The translations under genes were made by a program, and so were the position numbers. Below are positions 19,200-27,466 of a stretch of 64,000 nt of DNA, one piece after another. Source of the DNA: Farysia itapuensis. Taxonomy: Eukaryota; Basidiomycota; Ustilaginomycetes; Ustilaginales; Ustilaginaceae. The stretch spans positions 337,617 to 401,616 of the forward strand of contig JALBYC010000013.1 in assembly GCA_023212645.1 (NCBI GenBank). Direction: 5' to 3'. Numbering within the stretch: position 1 is the stretch's first letter; the number at the start of each line of letters is the position of its first letter. The notes beneath the pieces were generated by a model. The model was not told the origin of the DNA and did no database searches. It saw nothing but the letters and a program-made list of their open reading frames with translations.

Positions 19200-20909
19200 C
19201 TAGATGGTGAAGCGTTGAACGAAAGCTTGCACGGCGGGAATGCCGTTCTTGTGCGCCTCGATGGTGATAGACCGAACAATGATGACGGGATGTGCGTTGA
19301 CGACGTCTTGAAAGTGCACGAGGTGCTTCTTGACCTGTGGTAGGAGACGCTGATCGTTCAGGCGCGCTGCAATTCGACGCTGCACTTGCGTCAGTGGTAT
19401 CTCCTTGGGATCCACATGGTAGGACTGCGAGAGCGCCTTTGTCGGTGTGTTGGGCTTTGTAGTGTACCGTGTGTTCTGAGTTGGAGTTGACTCCGGGGGC
19501 GGATGATGTGGTGATAGGGAGACGTTGTCTTCAGCGACGCCGCGCAGCGTTTGCTCTGCTTCCGCTTCGGCCATGGCGAGCATCTGGGAGAAGCGCGTGC
19601 GCTCGATCCGGTCCAGCGTTTTCTTGTCTAGCTGTTTGGGCTTCTGCTGCTTCTTGCTTGGTTTGGCGGTATCGGTCTTGGGACCGTCCGTGTTGTCCGT
19701 GCTTTGCAGATCAGTCTCGTCCAAGTGACCATTCTCCAGCGCCCAGAGCCTTTCGAACTCGCGCACTCTCTTGTTGGAAACGCCCGACTGAGAGCGTAGC
19801 CTGTGCACGACCAGGGACAGCATCACTGGTAATATGAGGGGTAAGCCAACAAACGCGAGGTAGTTGAGTGGAAAGCGGAAAGGGTACCGCGCAGGATTGA
19901 GCAGCCAGGGTAAATTGTTCGGGCTCAAGGAGTGAGAGACTCGTTGAACCCACGTCTTGCGTGGAAGCGATTCGACTGCTTGGTACGAAACAAGAAGAGG
20001 GGGATGTGACTCATCGCGTACGAGATGCAAGCCACCAGGCACGGCAAATGGGTCGTGTTCCTCGAAAGCGGCAGTGCGATAGGGAACAGTGAGATCAACA
20101 ACGGCATTGGCCCAGATGTCTACACGCTCAAACTGACGCAGTGCTTTAAGGAAGGAGAAGCTGTCATCGACCATAGCTTCAAGCAGACAGAGGCCCTTAT
20201 CGGCGCTACCCTCCTCGGTACTAGAAGCGTGTTGTGTAGTCGAAGTCCATCCGTGGTCAGTAAGGTAGAGTTGCTTTCCTGATCGACCCAGCGACCGTGA
20301 GCCGACGAAGCCAGCAACTTTGCTGAACGTCGACGTTCCCGGGGATATGCCCAGATGTGGTGTGGCGAGCGTGGAGAAAGAGGTGGATTTCGGCCTGGAT
20401 TTGAAGCCAGATAGACCCTCGCCAATGGCAGATGTAGCGCTGGAGGAAGTAGCCGTGCTGTCGTTCGAGACAGGAGATGTAGAGGAAGAGAAGAAGCCTT
20501 GAGCGTACAGTAGGCCGATAGCGTATCTAGCAATCAAACCACCAAGCGAGTAACCAATGATGCTGAACTTTGTTATCGTTGCTTGTTCGTCAGACTCGAG
20601 TCGAGCGACTTCCTCATAGATCTCCTTGACGAGACGTTCACCACACCAATCGATACCGTCGTAGGTCAAGTCGTTCTGGTTGACCGCCGAGTTGAGCACA
20701 ACCAGGCGAATGTCTTCGCGAGAGGCGTTGGGATGGTCCGCAGCATAGACGTTGATGGTATCGACTGACTCGGGCACTTGCAACTTGGAGCGGGGTGAGA
20801 CGGTCCCGCCATGTGCTTTGGCCAGAGCCGTGGTCAAGTACGACAAGTTCTCCGCCGACCCCCAGAGACCATTGTGCAGGACGACGAGGTGTACGTTGGA
20901 CGAAGGCAT
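19200..20909 (-). CDS. DUF676 alpha/beta hydrolase, Lpl1/Rog1-like lipase
   Basis: A single exon of 569 codons from the ATG at 20909, immediately before the family's first strand and oxyanion turn (VHLVVLHNGLWG). Upstream in-frame codons have a methionine codon only far away and no family resemblance. The nucleophile elbow is GYSLGG (about 119-124), preceded by a YDGIDWCGERL segment typical of DUF676. An acid residue is probably the aspartate in AVVDLTVPYR. A hydrophobic segment at about 347-370 suggests membrane or lipid-droplet attachment. A charged lysine-rich linker and an ARLN..LPQVKKHLV C-terminus follow. Yeast relatives (Lpl1, Rog1) act as phospholipase or monoacylglycerol lipase. The gene is divergent from the uS7m gene with 226 bp between starts. 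Confidence 0.87.
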   Translation of the reverse strand: MPSSNVHLVVLHNGLWGSAENLSYLTTALAKAHGGTVSPRSKLQVPESVDTINVYAADHPNASREDIRLVVLNSAVNQNDLTYDGIDWCGERLVKEIYEEVARLESDEQATITKFSIIGYSLGGLIARYAIGLLYAQGFFSSSTSPVSNDSTATSSSATSAIGEGLSGFKSRPKSTSFSTLATPHLGISPGTSTFSKVAGFVGSRSLGRSGKQLYLTDHGWTSTTQHASSTEEGSADKGLCLLEAMVDDSFSFLKALRQFERVDIWANAVVDLTVPYRTAAFEEHDPFAVPGGLHLVRDESHPPLLVSYQAVESLPRKTWVQRVSHSLSPNNLPWLLNPARYPFRFPLNYLAFVGLPLILPVMLSLVVHRLRSQSGVSNKRVREFERLWALENGHLDETDLQSTDNTDGPKTDTAKPSKKQQKPKQLDKKTLDRIERTRFSQMLAMAEAEAEQTLRGVAEDNVSLSPHHPPPESTPTQNTRYTTKPNTPTKALSQSYHVDPKEIPLTQVQRRIAARLNDQRLLPQVKKHLVHFQDVVNAHPVIIVRSITIEAHKNGIPAVQAFVQRFTI

Positions 20910-21135
20910 TGGTGGCCACGAAGCAGGATGCACAGCAATCACAGTCACAATGATGAGCCAATCTTTGACCTGTCCGAAATCACGAAATTGGCTCCGCGGA
21001 CCAGCGCGTGAGTGGAGCACAGCGTGGCTTGATTCGTGCGAGACGTGCGCCAAATATGTCACGTGAATTGCTCCATTTTTGCTGAAACAGTCGGCAGAGC
21101 AATTCACGCCTTTCTTCTCGCTTTGACACATCGCA

Positions 21136-22071
21136 ATGGTGGCAGCTCTCGTACGACGAAGCGTAGCAGCGCAGTTTGCGGCAACTTCGACTTATGGCTC
21201 TGCTTGGGCGTCCGGTTCGCGGTCCTTTGCATCGAGCGTGCCAAGCCGTCAGTCCGATACCGGTAGTGCTCCAGCTCGTGCACACCGTCCTGCTTCTATG
21301 ACGGGGCCGGGTGCACCTGGTCAGCTTTCGTCGAGCCAGTTCAGCAAAGAAGAGAGCATGGGAACAGCACGCACGCCAGAGCAAGAAGACATTTCCAACA
21401 AAGTCGCTGCGAATCTGTCAGCGTCACAGCCGCCCTCGCAAGGGCTCGGAACAACTCGAGCAAAAGTCGGGAACAGCGCTGTCAACATTCTCGACAGTCT
21501 CGCTAGCTCTACCGGCACAGCAGATGCGGCTTCTCCTGCACTCTCGACATCGGGAGATGCGACTCCCATCACTACTCCATCTTCACCAGGATTGGATCCG
21601 GTCTATCAAACGCCTGTTGGTCCAATCTACTCCCCCGCAACGCTCCCCTTCAAAACAGATCCAACGCTGGAATTCCTCGTCACTCTCCTCATGAAGGACG
21701 GCAAGAAAGCACAGGCACAGCGAATGATTCGAAAGTCATTGGAATACGTCTCGCAGCTTACCCATTCTAATCCATTACCGCTGGTGGTCAGCGCCATTGA
21801 ACGTTGTTCGCCACTAACCCGCATGACCAGCCGAAAGGAAGGTGCCAAGCGAGTCCAGATCCCCATTCCACTCACCGACCGTCAATCAAAGCGCAAAGGC
21901 ATCGTTTGGATCTTTGACGCGGCCTCAAAGAGGTACGACCGCGAATTCTCACGTCGGCTAGCCGCCGAATTCATCGCTGTCTCCGAAGGAAACAGCTCAG
22001 CGCTGCAGAAAAAGGAGGAGCAACACAAACTCGCCACAGCCAACCGAGCCAATACTTCGATCCGTGTATAA
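21136..22071 (+). CDS. RSM7: Mitochondrial small-subunit ribosomal protein uS7m
   Basis: An intronless gene of 311 codons. The first about 40 residues are Ala/Arg/Ser-rich with no acids (MVAALVRRSVAAQF...), a typical mitochondrial presequence. A low-complexity Ser/Thr/Pro region follows. The S7 domain covers about 175-311, with FLVTLLMKDGKKAQAQRMI near its start and RRLAAEFIAVSEG near its end. The protein binds the 3' major domain of the mitochondrial small-subunit rRNA in the head of the small subunit. It ends 19 bp from the stop of the convergent Myb gene. Confidence 0.93.
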   Translation: MVAALVRRSVAAQFAATSTYGSAWASGSRSFASSVPSRQSDTGSAPARAHRPASMTGPGAPGQLSSSQFSKEESMGTARTPEQEDISNKVAANLSASQPPSQGLGTTRAKVGNSAVNILDSLASSTGTADAASPALSTSGDATPITTPSSPGLDPVYQTPVGPIYSPATLPFKTDPTLEFLVTLLMKDGKKAQAQRMIRKSLEYVSQLTHSNPLPLVVSAIERCSPLTRMTSRKEGAKRVQIPIPLTDRQSKRKGIVWIFDAASKRYDREFSRRLAAEFIAVSEGNSSALQKKEEQHKLATANRANTSIRV

Positions 22072-22089
22072 CGCCCCAACCCTTGCAAT

Positions 22090-23619
22090 TTACCCTTTTG
22101 CTTTGTGTTTTGTGCGTATTGGTGGCTTCGTCTTGGGCTCCGTGCGGGTGCGTTTCGTAGGCCGGTTCAGGGCTGGATCTCGGCTGCCTGTGCGTTTGAG
22201 CCATTCGCGGTAAGTTTGAATGCGATCTCGGACACGCTTGTCGGTGAAATGCGTGCCTGTTGTGGCGCTAAGATGGGCAGCAACCTGGACCCAACTCAAG
22301 CCGTCTTTCGTGGCCAGATTGTCGTCAATGCACTTGTCCAGTTCTTGGTCCATCTCGCTCGTCCAATTGAGTCGACGTTGGCGTGAAGGGACCTCCTGAG
22401 TGGAGCTTGAGGCCTGCATGTGTCGAACTCTGCGCTGCCATCGTTCGCGACACTGACTCGAGGTTCGGCCGGGAATCCGAGCGGCTGTCGAGGTCCAGTT
22501 GTCTTCGCCCAACTCTCGTACCGCTTGGATGAGCAATTGATCTTCTTGCTCCGTCCACTTTCCCTTGGCAAGCGCTGGGTCAAGACGGTTCCGGTACTGT
22601 CGATAGATATGGGACGGATCGCGATGGACTTTGCCCAGTATCGACGGCAATCTTGGGTTCGCGCCGAGCGCAATGTGGGGCGTGTCGGTCAAGTGCAGAG
22701 ACATCATACGCCACGAACCACGAAACAGATTGAAGAGCGTCTTGATCGCCTCGTCTTCCTCGGGCGTGGGATCAGGCTGATCTTGTTTGACTAAGTGCAC
22801 GCAGAATTGAGCAAAGCATGCATACGGCGTCCGACCCGTCGCCAGTTGCTCTGCTATCTTCGGCCACGGAACGGGACTGGTCGTCCTGTCGGAAGCAAAG
22901 TACTCGGCTAGATATGGATTGACAGTGTCGATCAGCTTGGCTACCTCGTCAGCAGACCAGGGCTTGCTGTTCACGCCGGGTCGTAGCACGCCTTTCCACC
23001 GGGTGCGGATTTCTTCGAGATTCCGCGTGGGCACGCGGACAGCAATCATGTCCCAGTCCAGAGAGTCGTACAGAGAATCGAGCCTCGGGCCGCACTCAAT
23101 CTGCTCAGCCAAGGTGAAACAGTCGTCTTCGGTCATGCTGGCTACTTCTGCCTGGGGATCTGTGCTCAGCTGCGGGTAAGTGAGGAGCATCTTGAAGTGT
23201 GCCTTTTGCGCTGCTGCTCGCACTGCATCTTTGACTTGAGCATCTTCTGACGCCGTCCATGGTCGTGAGACAAGTGCGTTGTCAAACTCTGCCGACTCTA
23301 CTGCCTGCAGTCTGAGTAAGGGTATGTCGGTCACCATCGACGACGGAAAGGGGCACCTGGCAGCGTGCACTTCTGCGTTGCGCGCAGTACGGATGGCTTC
23401 GAGAGACTGGTCCTCTGCGTCCATGACATCGGCCATATCGAGTGCGGACAAGACCGACTTGAGTTCGTCGTATGTTTTGCGCAATGCAGCGATTGCTTTC
23501 GATAGTGACTGTCCATGAGCGACATTGCTCTTCTGAGCGCGTGCCAAGAGCCGCTTCTCCTGGCTTAGCGCTACCAGCTGCTGTCGATCAGCGCTGTTCT
23601 CATCCAGCAGCTGATCCAT
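22090..23619 (-). CDS. Myb-domain protein, SNAPc190 (SNAPC4)-like
   Basis: A single exon of 509 codons from the ATG at 23619 (MDQLLDENSADRQQ); the frame is open further upstream but without family-like sequence. A helical N-terminus is followed by degenerate SANT/Myb units at about 118-210 and 219-274, a canonical one at 353-397 (KWTEQEDQLLIQAVRELG with downstream SSQCRERWQRRV), and a fourth at 417-472. The C-terminus is a basic tail (KRTRTEPKTKPP). The run of imperfect then perfect repeats plus the conserved W..I..RT..QCR..W pattern resembles the large subunit of the snRNA-activating complex, which binds the proximal sequence element of snRNA genes. A Bas1/Myb-type regulator is the alternative. 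Confidence 0.8.
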   Translation of the reverse strand: MDQLLDENSADRQQLVALSQEKRLLARAQKSNVAHGQSLSKAIAALRKTYDELKSVLSALDMADVMDAEDQSLEAIRTARNAEVHAARCPFPSSMVTDIPLLRLQAVESAEFDNALVSRPWTASEDAQVKDAVRAAAQKAHFKMLLTYPQLSTDPQAEVASMTEDDCFTLAEQIECGPRLDSLYDSLDWDMIAVRVPTRNLEEIRTRWKGVLRPGVNSKPWSADEVAKLIDTVNPYLAEYFASDRTTSPVPWPKIAEQLATGRTPYACFAQFCVHLVKQDQPDPTPEEDEAIKTLFNLFRGSWRMMSLHLTDTPHIALGANPRLPSILGKVHRDPSHIYRQYRNRLDPALAKGKWTEQEDQLLIQAVRELGEDNWTSTAARIPGRTSSQCRERWQRRVRHMQASSSTQEVPSRQRRLNWTSEMDQELDKCIDDNLATKDGLSWVQVAAHLSATTGTHFTDKRVRDRIQTYREWLKRTGSRDPALNRPTKRTRTEPKTKPPIRTKHKAKG

Positions 23620-23756
23620 CACTAGCGGACCATCCGAAGGGGTAGCGAGACAGTGCAGTTCTCTGTCGTTGGCCAGGGTCCAGATGTGACAGATCAAAAA
23701 GGGCGGGCCGTGTGAAACATTTGTCGGCACACACGTCAGTCGGCGCCGACTTGGCA

Positions 23757-25832
23757 ATGTGCTCTCTGGAAAGTGTGAAATTCCGGTGCCGCGGAGTGGG
23801 AATGTCACACGGCATATCGCGTCGTTTGCCGACTGTCGACCTCGACTTTCCACCTCATCTCATCCACCAAATTCGGGACAATATGCCGTTGTTGGACCCA
23901 AGAGAAGTCTTGGCCAGACGAGGCATTCCGATACCGCCAGCCTCGTCGTTCCATGTGCCAGGATTGCCCGATTTGCATGCAGAGGCATCGACGTCCATGG
24001 CACATCCCCTGCAGATGTCGGCAGGATATCTTCCAGCACGACCGCCAGTGTCAAGCTCTGACTCACAGCCAAAGGACAATGCACACCTTTTCTTTCTGTT
24101 GTTACGCGCGCGTCATATCCCTGCCAAGCGCAAGCTCATCATCTGGTTCAATGGTGGGCCAGGATGCTCCTCGTTTGACGGCGCCATGATGGAGGTCGGG
24201 GCATGGAGGATGGATGGTCAGGGAGGACTGGTCTGGGTCAAAGACGGCGCCAGCTGGAATGAGTACGCCGATATCCTCTTCCTCGATCAGCCTGTCGGCA
24301 CGGGATTCTCCTACGTCAACACAAACGGCTACACCACATCACTTACACAAGCTGCAGATGAAGTGCTCTTCTTTCTACAGCAATTTGTCCAGGTCTTTCC
24401 CGAATATTCAAGGGATATCGAGGTCAAGTACGGCAGTCAAGGAAGCGGTGTTGACACTTTCCTCGCCGGTGAAAGTTTCGCCGGCCAATACGTTCCTTAC
24501 ACGGCGAAAGCCATTCAGCGCGCCAGTAATCCGCCAGTTGCACTCAAGGGCATCGCCATTGGCAATGGATTCATCAACCCCAGGCTTCAATACGGCACAG
24601 AGCTTGAAACTATGGTTGCCAAGAAGATCTGGTCGCCCCAGTCTGAGCAATACGAGCGGATCAAAGCGGTCGTTGACCGCTGCCATAGTGACATGGACAA
24701 ACTGTCTCCAGGCAAGGCACACGACCTCGCCTCGTGTGAGGACATCCTCATGAACATAATCAAGCTTACCACGGGCAAGTTTGACGGCTCGAGCGAGACG
24801 ACGTGCATCAACGTGTATGATGTGCGATTGAAAGACAAAGCACCGGCGTGCGGTATGAACTGGCCACCGACTCTCTCGGCCATGTACTCGTATCTGGCGC
24901 GGCAGGATGTGCGGGAAGCTCTGCACGTGGACAACAAGCACAAGCCTGAAGCCTGGGTCGAGTGCAACATCAACGTCGGCAGCGCCATGCGCAAAGACCT
25001 GACCTCGCCGCCCTCTGTCACACTTTTACCAGAATTGCTTGAAAGTGGACTGCGAGTGTTGCTGTTTGCCGGCGAGGAGGATCTGATCTGCAATTCGCTT
25101 GGCGTGCAGCGTACTGCTGAACAGCTGACATGGGCTGGCAAGACCGGATTTGGAGACCATCCCGCGCAAGAGTGGTACGTCAACGGAAGCTTAGCGGGGA
25201 CATGGCGCACTGCACGCAACTTGACCTACGTCGGCATCCAGGGCGCCAGTCACATGGTCGGCATCGATAAGCCGCTGGAGAGTCACGACATGATGGTGCG
25301 ATTCATGGGCATTGACTTTCTCAAGGTCGCCGGACCGAATGCGCTCATCTCATCACGAATTGGCAACGAGCCAGACCGTGTGGTCATCACCGGTGGCGGA
25401 GGCGGTCTGGCTGCGGTCGGTCCGGACGGTTCTCGAGTCATAGCAGGCTCTGGGAAGACGGAAGAGCAAGTGGCTGAGGAAGCACGTTGGCGTGCCTACT
25501 ACGATGCAGGCTCACTGGCTCTAATCGTTCTGTTGCTAGCGGTCGCAGGAGGCGTCTACGCGCTCTTGCGGCTTCGTCGACGGAACAAGCTGGAAAAGGG
25601 GCGAATGGGTCGTGGAGGCGCTCTGCGTCTCGCCTCAACCACTCGATTCGCCGACAATCCTGACGCAAACGATGGCGAGAATGGAAACCACGAGCTTGAG
25701 CGTCTGGTCGGTGGCAAAGCAGCCGCCGATGATGATGTCGAGCAGATCTTTGACGTGGGAGACGACGACGATGAGGACGAATCAGACACAGACGCTGCTA
25801 GACCACATTCACATCAGAACGGCTCTCGTTGA
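23757..25832 (+). CDS. Kex1-like serine carboxypeptidase (family S10), start uncertain
   Basis: An S10 carboxypeptidase with [17 protein letters not shown] (oxyanion hole), catalytic Ser in [11 protein letters not shown] (codon 24474-24476), Asp in [10 protein letters not shown] and His in [11 protein letters not shown]. The C-terminus has one membrane span ([18 protein letters not shown]) then a basic and a very acidic tail, the layout of Kex1, which trims Lys/Arg from peptides in the late Golgi after Kex2 cleavage. Possible ATGs are 23757, 23802 and 23883 (691, 676 or 649 codons). None is followed by a hydrophobic signal sequence, although the family needs one. A missing upstream exon is the simplest explanation. 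Family-like sequence starts at [13 protein letters not shown]. Confidence 0.88.
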   Translation: MCSLESVKFRCRGVGMSHGISRRLPTVDLDFPPHLIHQIRDNMPLLDPREVLARRGIPIPPASSFHVPGLPDLHAEASTSMAHPLQMSAGYLPARPPVSSSDSQPKDNAHLFFLLLRARHIPAKRKLIIWFNGGPGCSSFDGAMMEVGAWRMDGQGGLVWVKDGASWNEYADILFLDQPVGTGFSYVNTNGYTTSLTQAADEVLFFLQQFVQVFPEYSRDIEVKYGSQGSGVDTFLAGESFAGQYVPYTAKAIQRASNPPVALKGIAIGNGFINPRLQYGTELETMVAKKIWSPQSEQYERIKAVVDRCHSDMDKLSPGKAHDLASCEDILMNIIKLTTGKFDGSSETTCINVYDVRLKDKAPACGMNWPPTLSAMYSYLARQDVREALHVDNKHKPEAWVECNINVGSAMRKDLTSPPSVTLLPELLESGLRVLLFAGEEDLICNSLGVQRTAEQLTWAGKTGFGDHPAQEWYVNGSLAGTWRTARNLTYVGIQGASHMVGIDKPLESHDMMVRFMGIDFLKVAGPNALISSRIGNEPDRVVITGGGGGLAAVGPDGSRVIAGSGKTEEQVAEEARWRAYYDAGSLALIVLLLAVAGGVYALLRLRRRNKLEKGRMGRGGALRLASTTRFADNPDANDGENGNHELERLVGGKAAADDDVEQIFDVGDDDDEDESDTDAARPHSHQNGSR

Positions 25833-25842
25833 AGCCCTCGAA

Positions 25843-25862
25843 CGAAACGAAACGAAACGAAA
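25843..25862 (+). repeat. (CGAAA)4 pentanucleotide repeat
   Basis: Four exact CGAAA units lie in the 67 bp between the stop codons of the convergent carboxypeptidase and hydrolase genes, so they are probably present in both 3' untranslated regions. Confidence 0.85.
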
Positions 25863-25899
25863 ATTCCATTTTGCTTGTACTGCACATACTGGGGCGAGA

Positions 25900-27168
25900 C
25901 TAGTTTTGGGCGTGGTCGTATCTCATGCGGTACACTTCTCGGGCATGACGGAGGATGTTGAGGTCAAAAGTCTGGAGGAGGAGTGTTTCCTGTTCGTCTG
26001 GTACTTGTGCGACAGTGTTTAGGAATGGAGAGCAGATGCAACTGCGACCCAGGCCTACCAGTGGCATTTCGATGTCTGAGCCGGACTGATCTTGGCGCAA
26101 GATACTCTGGCGTAAGTCTTCGATGGCTTCAGAGTCGAGGGGTGGACCGGCTACGTTGCACATGATGAGCAGGGCTTCGAGTTCGACAGCGCGCGCTTGA
26201 CAGAGAGAGTCCAGCATCTGTGCCTCGGCGACGCCGTTCCAGAGCAGCGCTTTCGGACCCCCATCCGAAGCGTACCAGCAGGTGGGAGCGAAAATCACGT
26301 CTGGCCCTTGCGCTTGACCTTCAACGTCCAAATCAGACACAAGCGCGGTATTGTAGGGCGGTGTGATCATCTGGTTGAAGCGCGAGAACCATGCCAAGTC
26401 CCAACAGATAGCCATGGAAACACGCAGCTTGGTGCCACGTTTAGTTTCCAGGACAAAAGTCGTGTTGGTCGAGTGCTGTTCGGGATGGGTTGTGTCGCGC
26501 GAATCAGCAAGCGTCTCACGCTCTGGATGCCACAAATTCTGCTTGGTGTATCGATGCAGTACCCGACCATTGCGCGAGACGTAGTAGGAGGTATTGTACA
26601 GCCCCTGTTCGTGTTCGTTGGACGCAGATTTGTCGGCTGCTTTTGTGGATACACGGTGGGGAATATGATCGGAGGGGAGTTGCGATACCGGATGATCCGA
26701 TAGTCTGTCAGCGTGAGGCGCAGTGCCAAGCTCAACGACTGTTCCGGCCACGATATCAATGTCGTTTCGCGTCGCTACATCGCATATCACTTCGATCCAT
26801 GCCTTTTCGCCTTCGTCTGAAGTTGCATTGGTCTGACCTGCTCGTGCTTTGCGCCACAAATCGTGCGTTGCGCCGCTGAGAAAATACTCGGGAAAGACGA
26901 CGACATCAGCACCCTCTTGCGCTGCTTTGGACGCCCATGCTTCCATCTTGGCCAGTCCGTCGCCCGCTTGCTCTGGGTCATCATGATGCAGTCCCGCTTC
27001 ATCTGGCAATACTTGCGCTACGGCCACGTGAAGCAATGGATCACGACTCTCACCCGCTTCATTGACGAATGGACGCGGTTTTAGCAGCGATTTCGGGTGC
27101 GGATTGTCACTCGAAAAGGCGCCCAAGACGGGTATGCTACCGCTCATTGTCGCCGCCATGATCTGCAT
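25900..27168 (-). CDS. Carbon-nitrogen hydrolase (nitrilase superfamily)
   Basis: A single exon of 422 codons. The Glu-Lys-Cys triad is visible: Glu in VVVFPEYFLSG, Lys in HRYTKQNLWHPERE and Cys in MAICWDLAWF. The N-terminus carries about 45 residues before the first core strand (LLHVAVAQVLPDE). The RYTKQNLWHPERE form, with the amide-type ICWDLAW, points to an amidase/carbamoylase or Nit-like branch rather than a true nitrile hydrolase; the substrate is not predictable. Internal ATGs at codons 4 and 8 are possible alternative starts. No targeting signal is visible, so the enzyme is probably cytosolic. Confidence 0.87.
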   Translation of the reverse strand: MQIMAATMSGSIPVLGAFSSDNPHPKSLLKPRPFVNEAGESRDPLLHVAVAQVLPDEAGLHHDDPEQAGDGLAKMEAWASKAAQEGADVVVFPEYFLSGATHDLWRKARAGQTNATSDEGEKAWIEVICDVATRNDIDIVAGTVVELGTAPHADRLSDHPVSQLPSDHIPHRVSTKAADKSASNEHEQGLYNTSYYVSRNGRVLHRYTKQNLWHPERETLADSRDTTHPEQHSTNTTFVLETKRGTKLRVSMAICWDLAWFSRFNQMITPPYNTALVSDLDVEGQAQGPDVIFAPTCWYASDGGPKALLWNGVAEAQMLDSLCQARAVELEALLIMCNVAGPPLDSEAIEDLRQSILRQDQSGSDIEMPLVGLGRSCICSPFLNTVAQVPDEQETLLLQTFDLNILRHAREVYRMRYDHAQN

Positions 27169-27466
27169 GTGACAGGCGCACCGATGATAGCCGCCGGCTA
27201 GATCGGCTAGACGTTAATAGACGTTGCCCCCCAAAGGTGTTAGAACACCAATTGCGTTCCTCCACTTTGGGAGATGAAAACGTGACACAAAACTTAATCC
27301 GCTCGCGGCGACACTTTGGACCGGAAAAGCGAAGTGTGGGTTGAAAGAGGTCAACCACACATCTCTCTGTAGCCTCAGCAGCAACCCCTACAGGACAGGC
27401 AAGAATAGCCCTTGTCGCCCATAGAGGCAGCAAGTGCGCGCCCTTCCCCCCCCCCTTACGTCCAGG

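Noticed and set aside
19200..21131. Longer version of the DUF676 lipase starting upstream of 20909
   Set aside because: The extra 74 residues are not family-like and overlap the divergent promoter of the uS7m gene.
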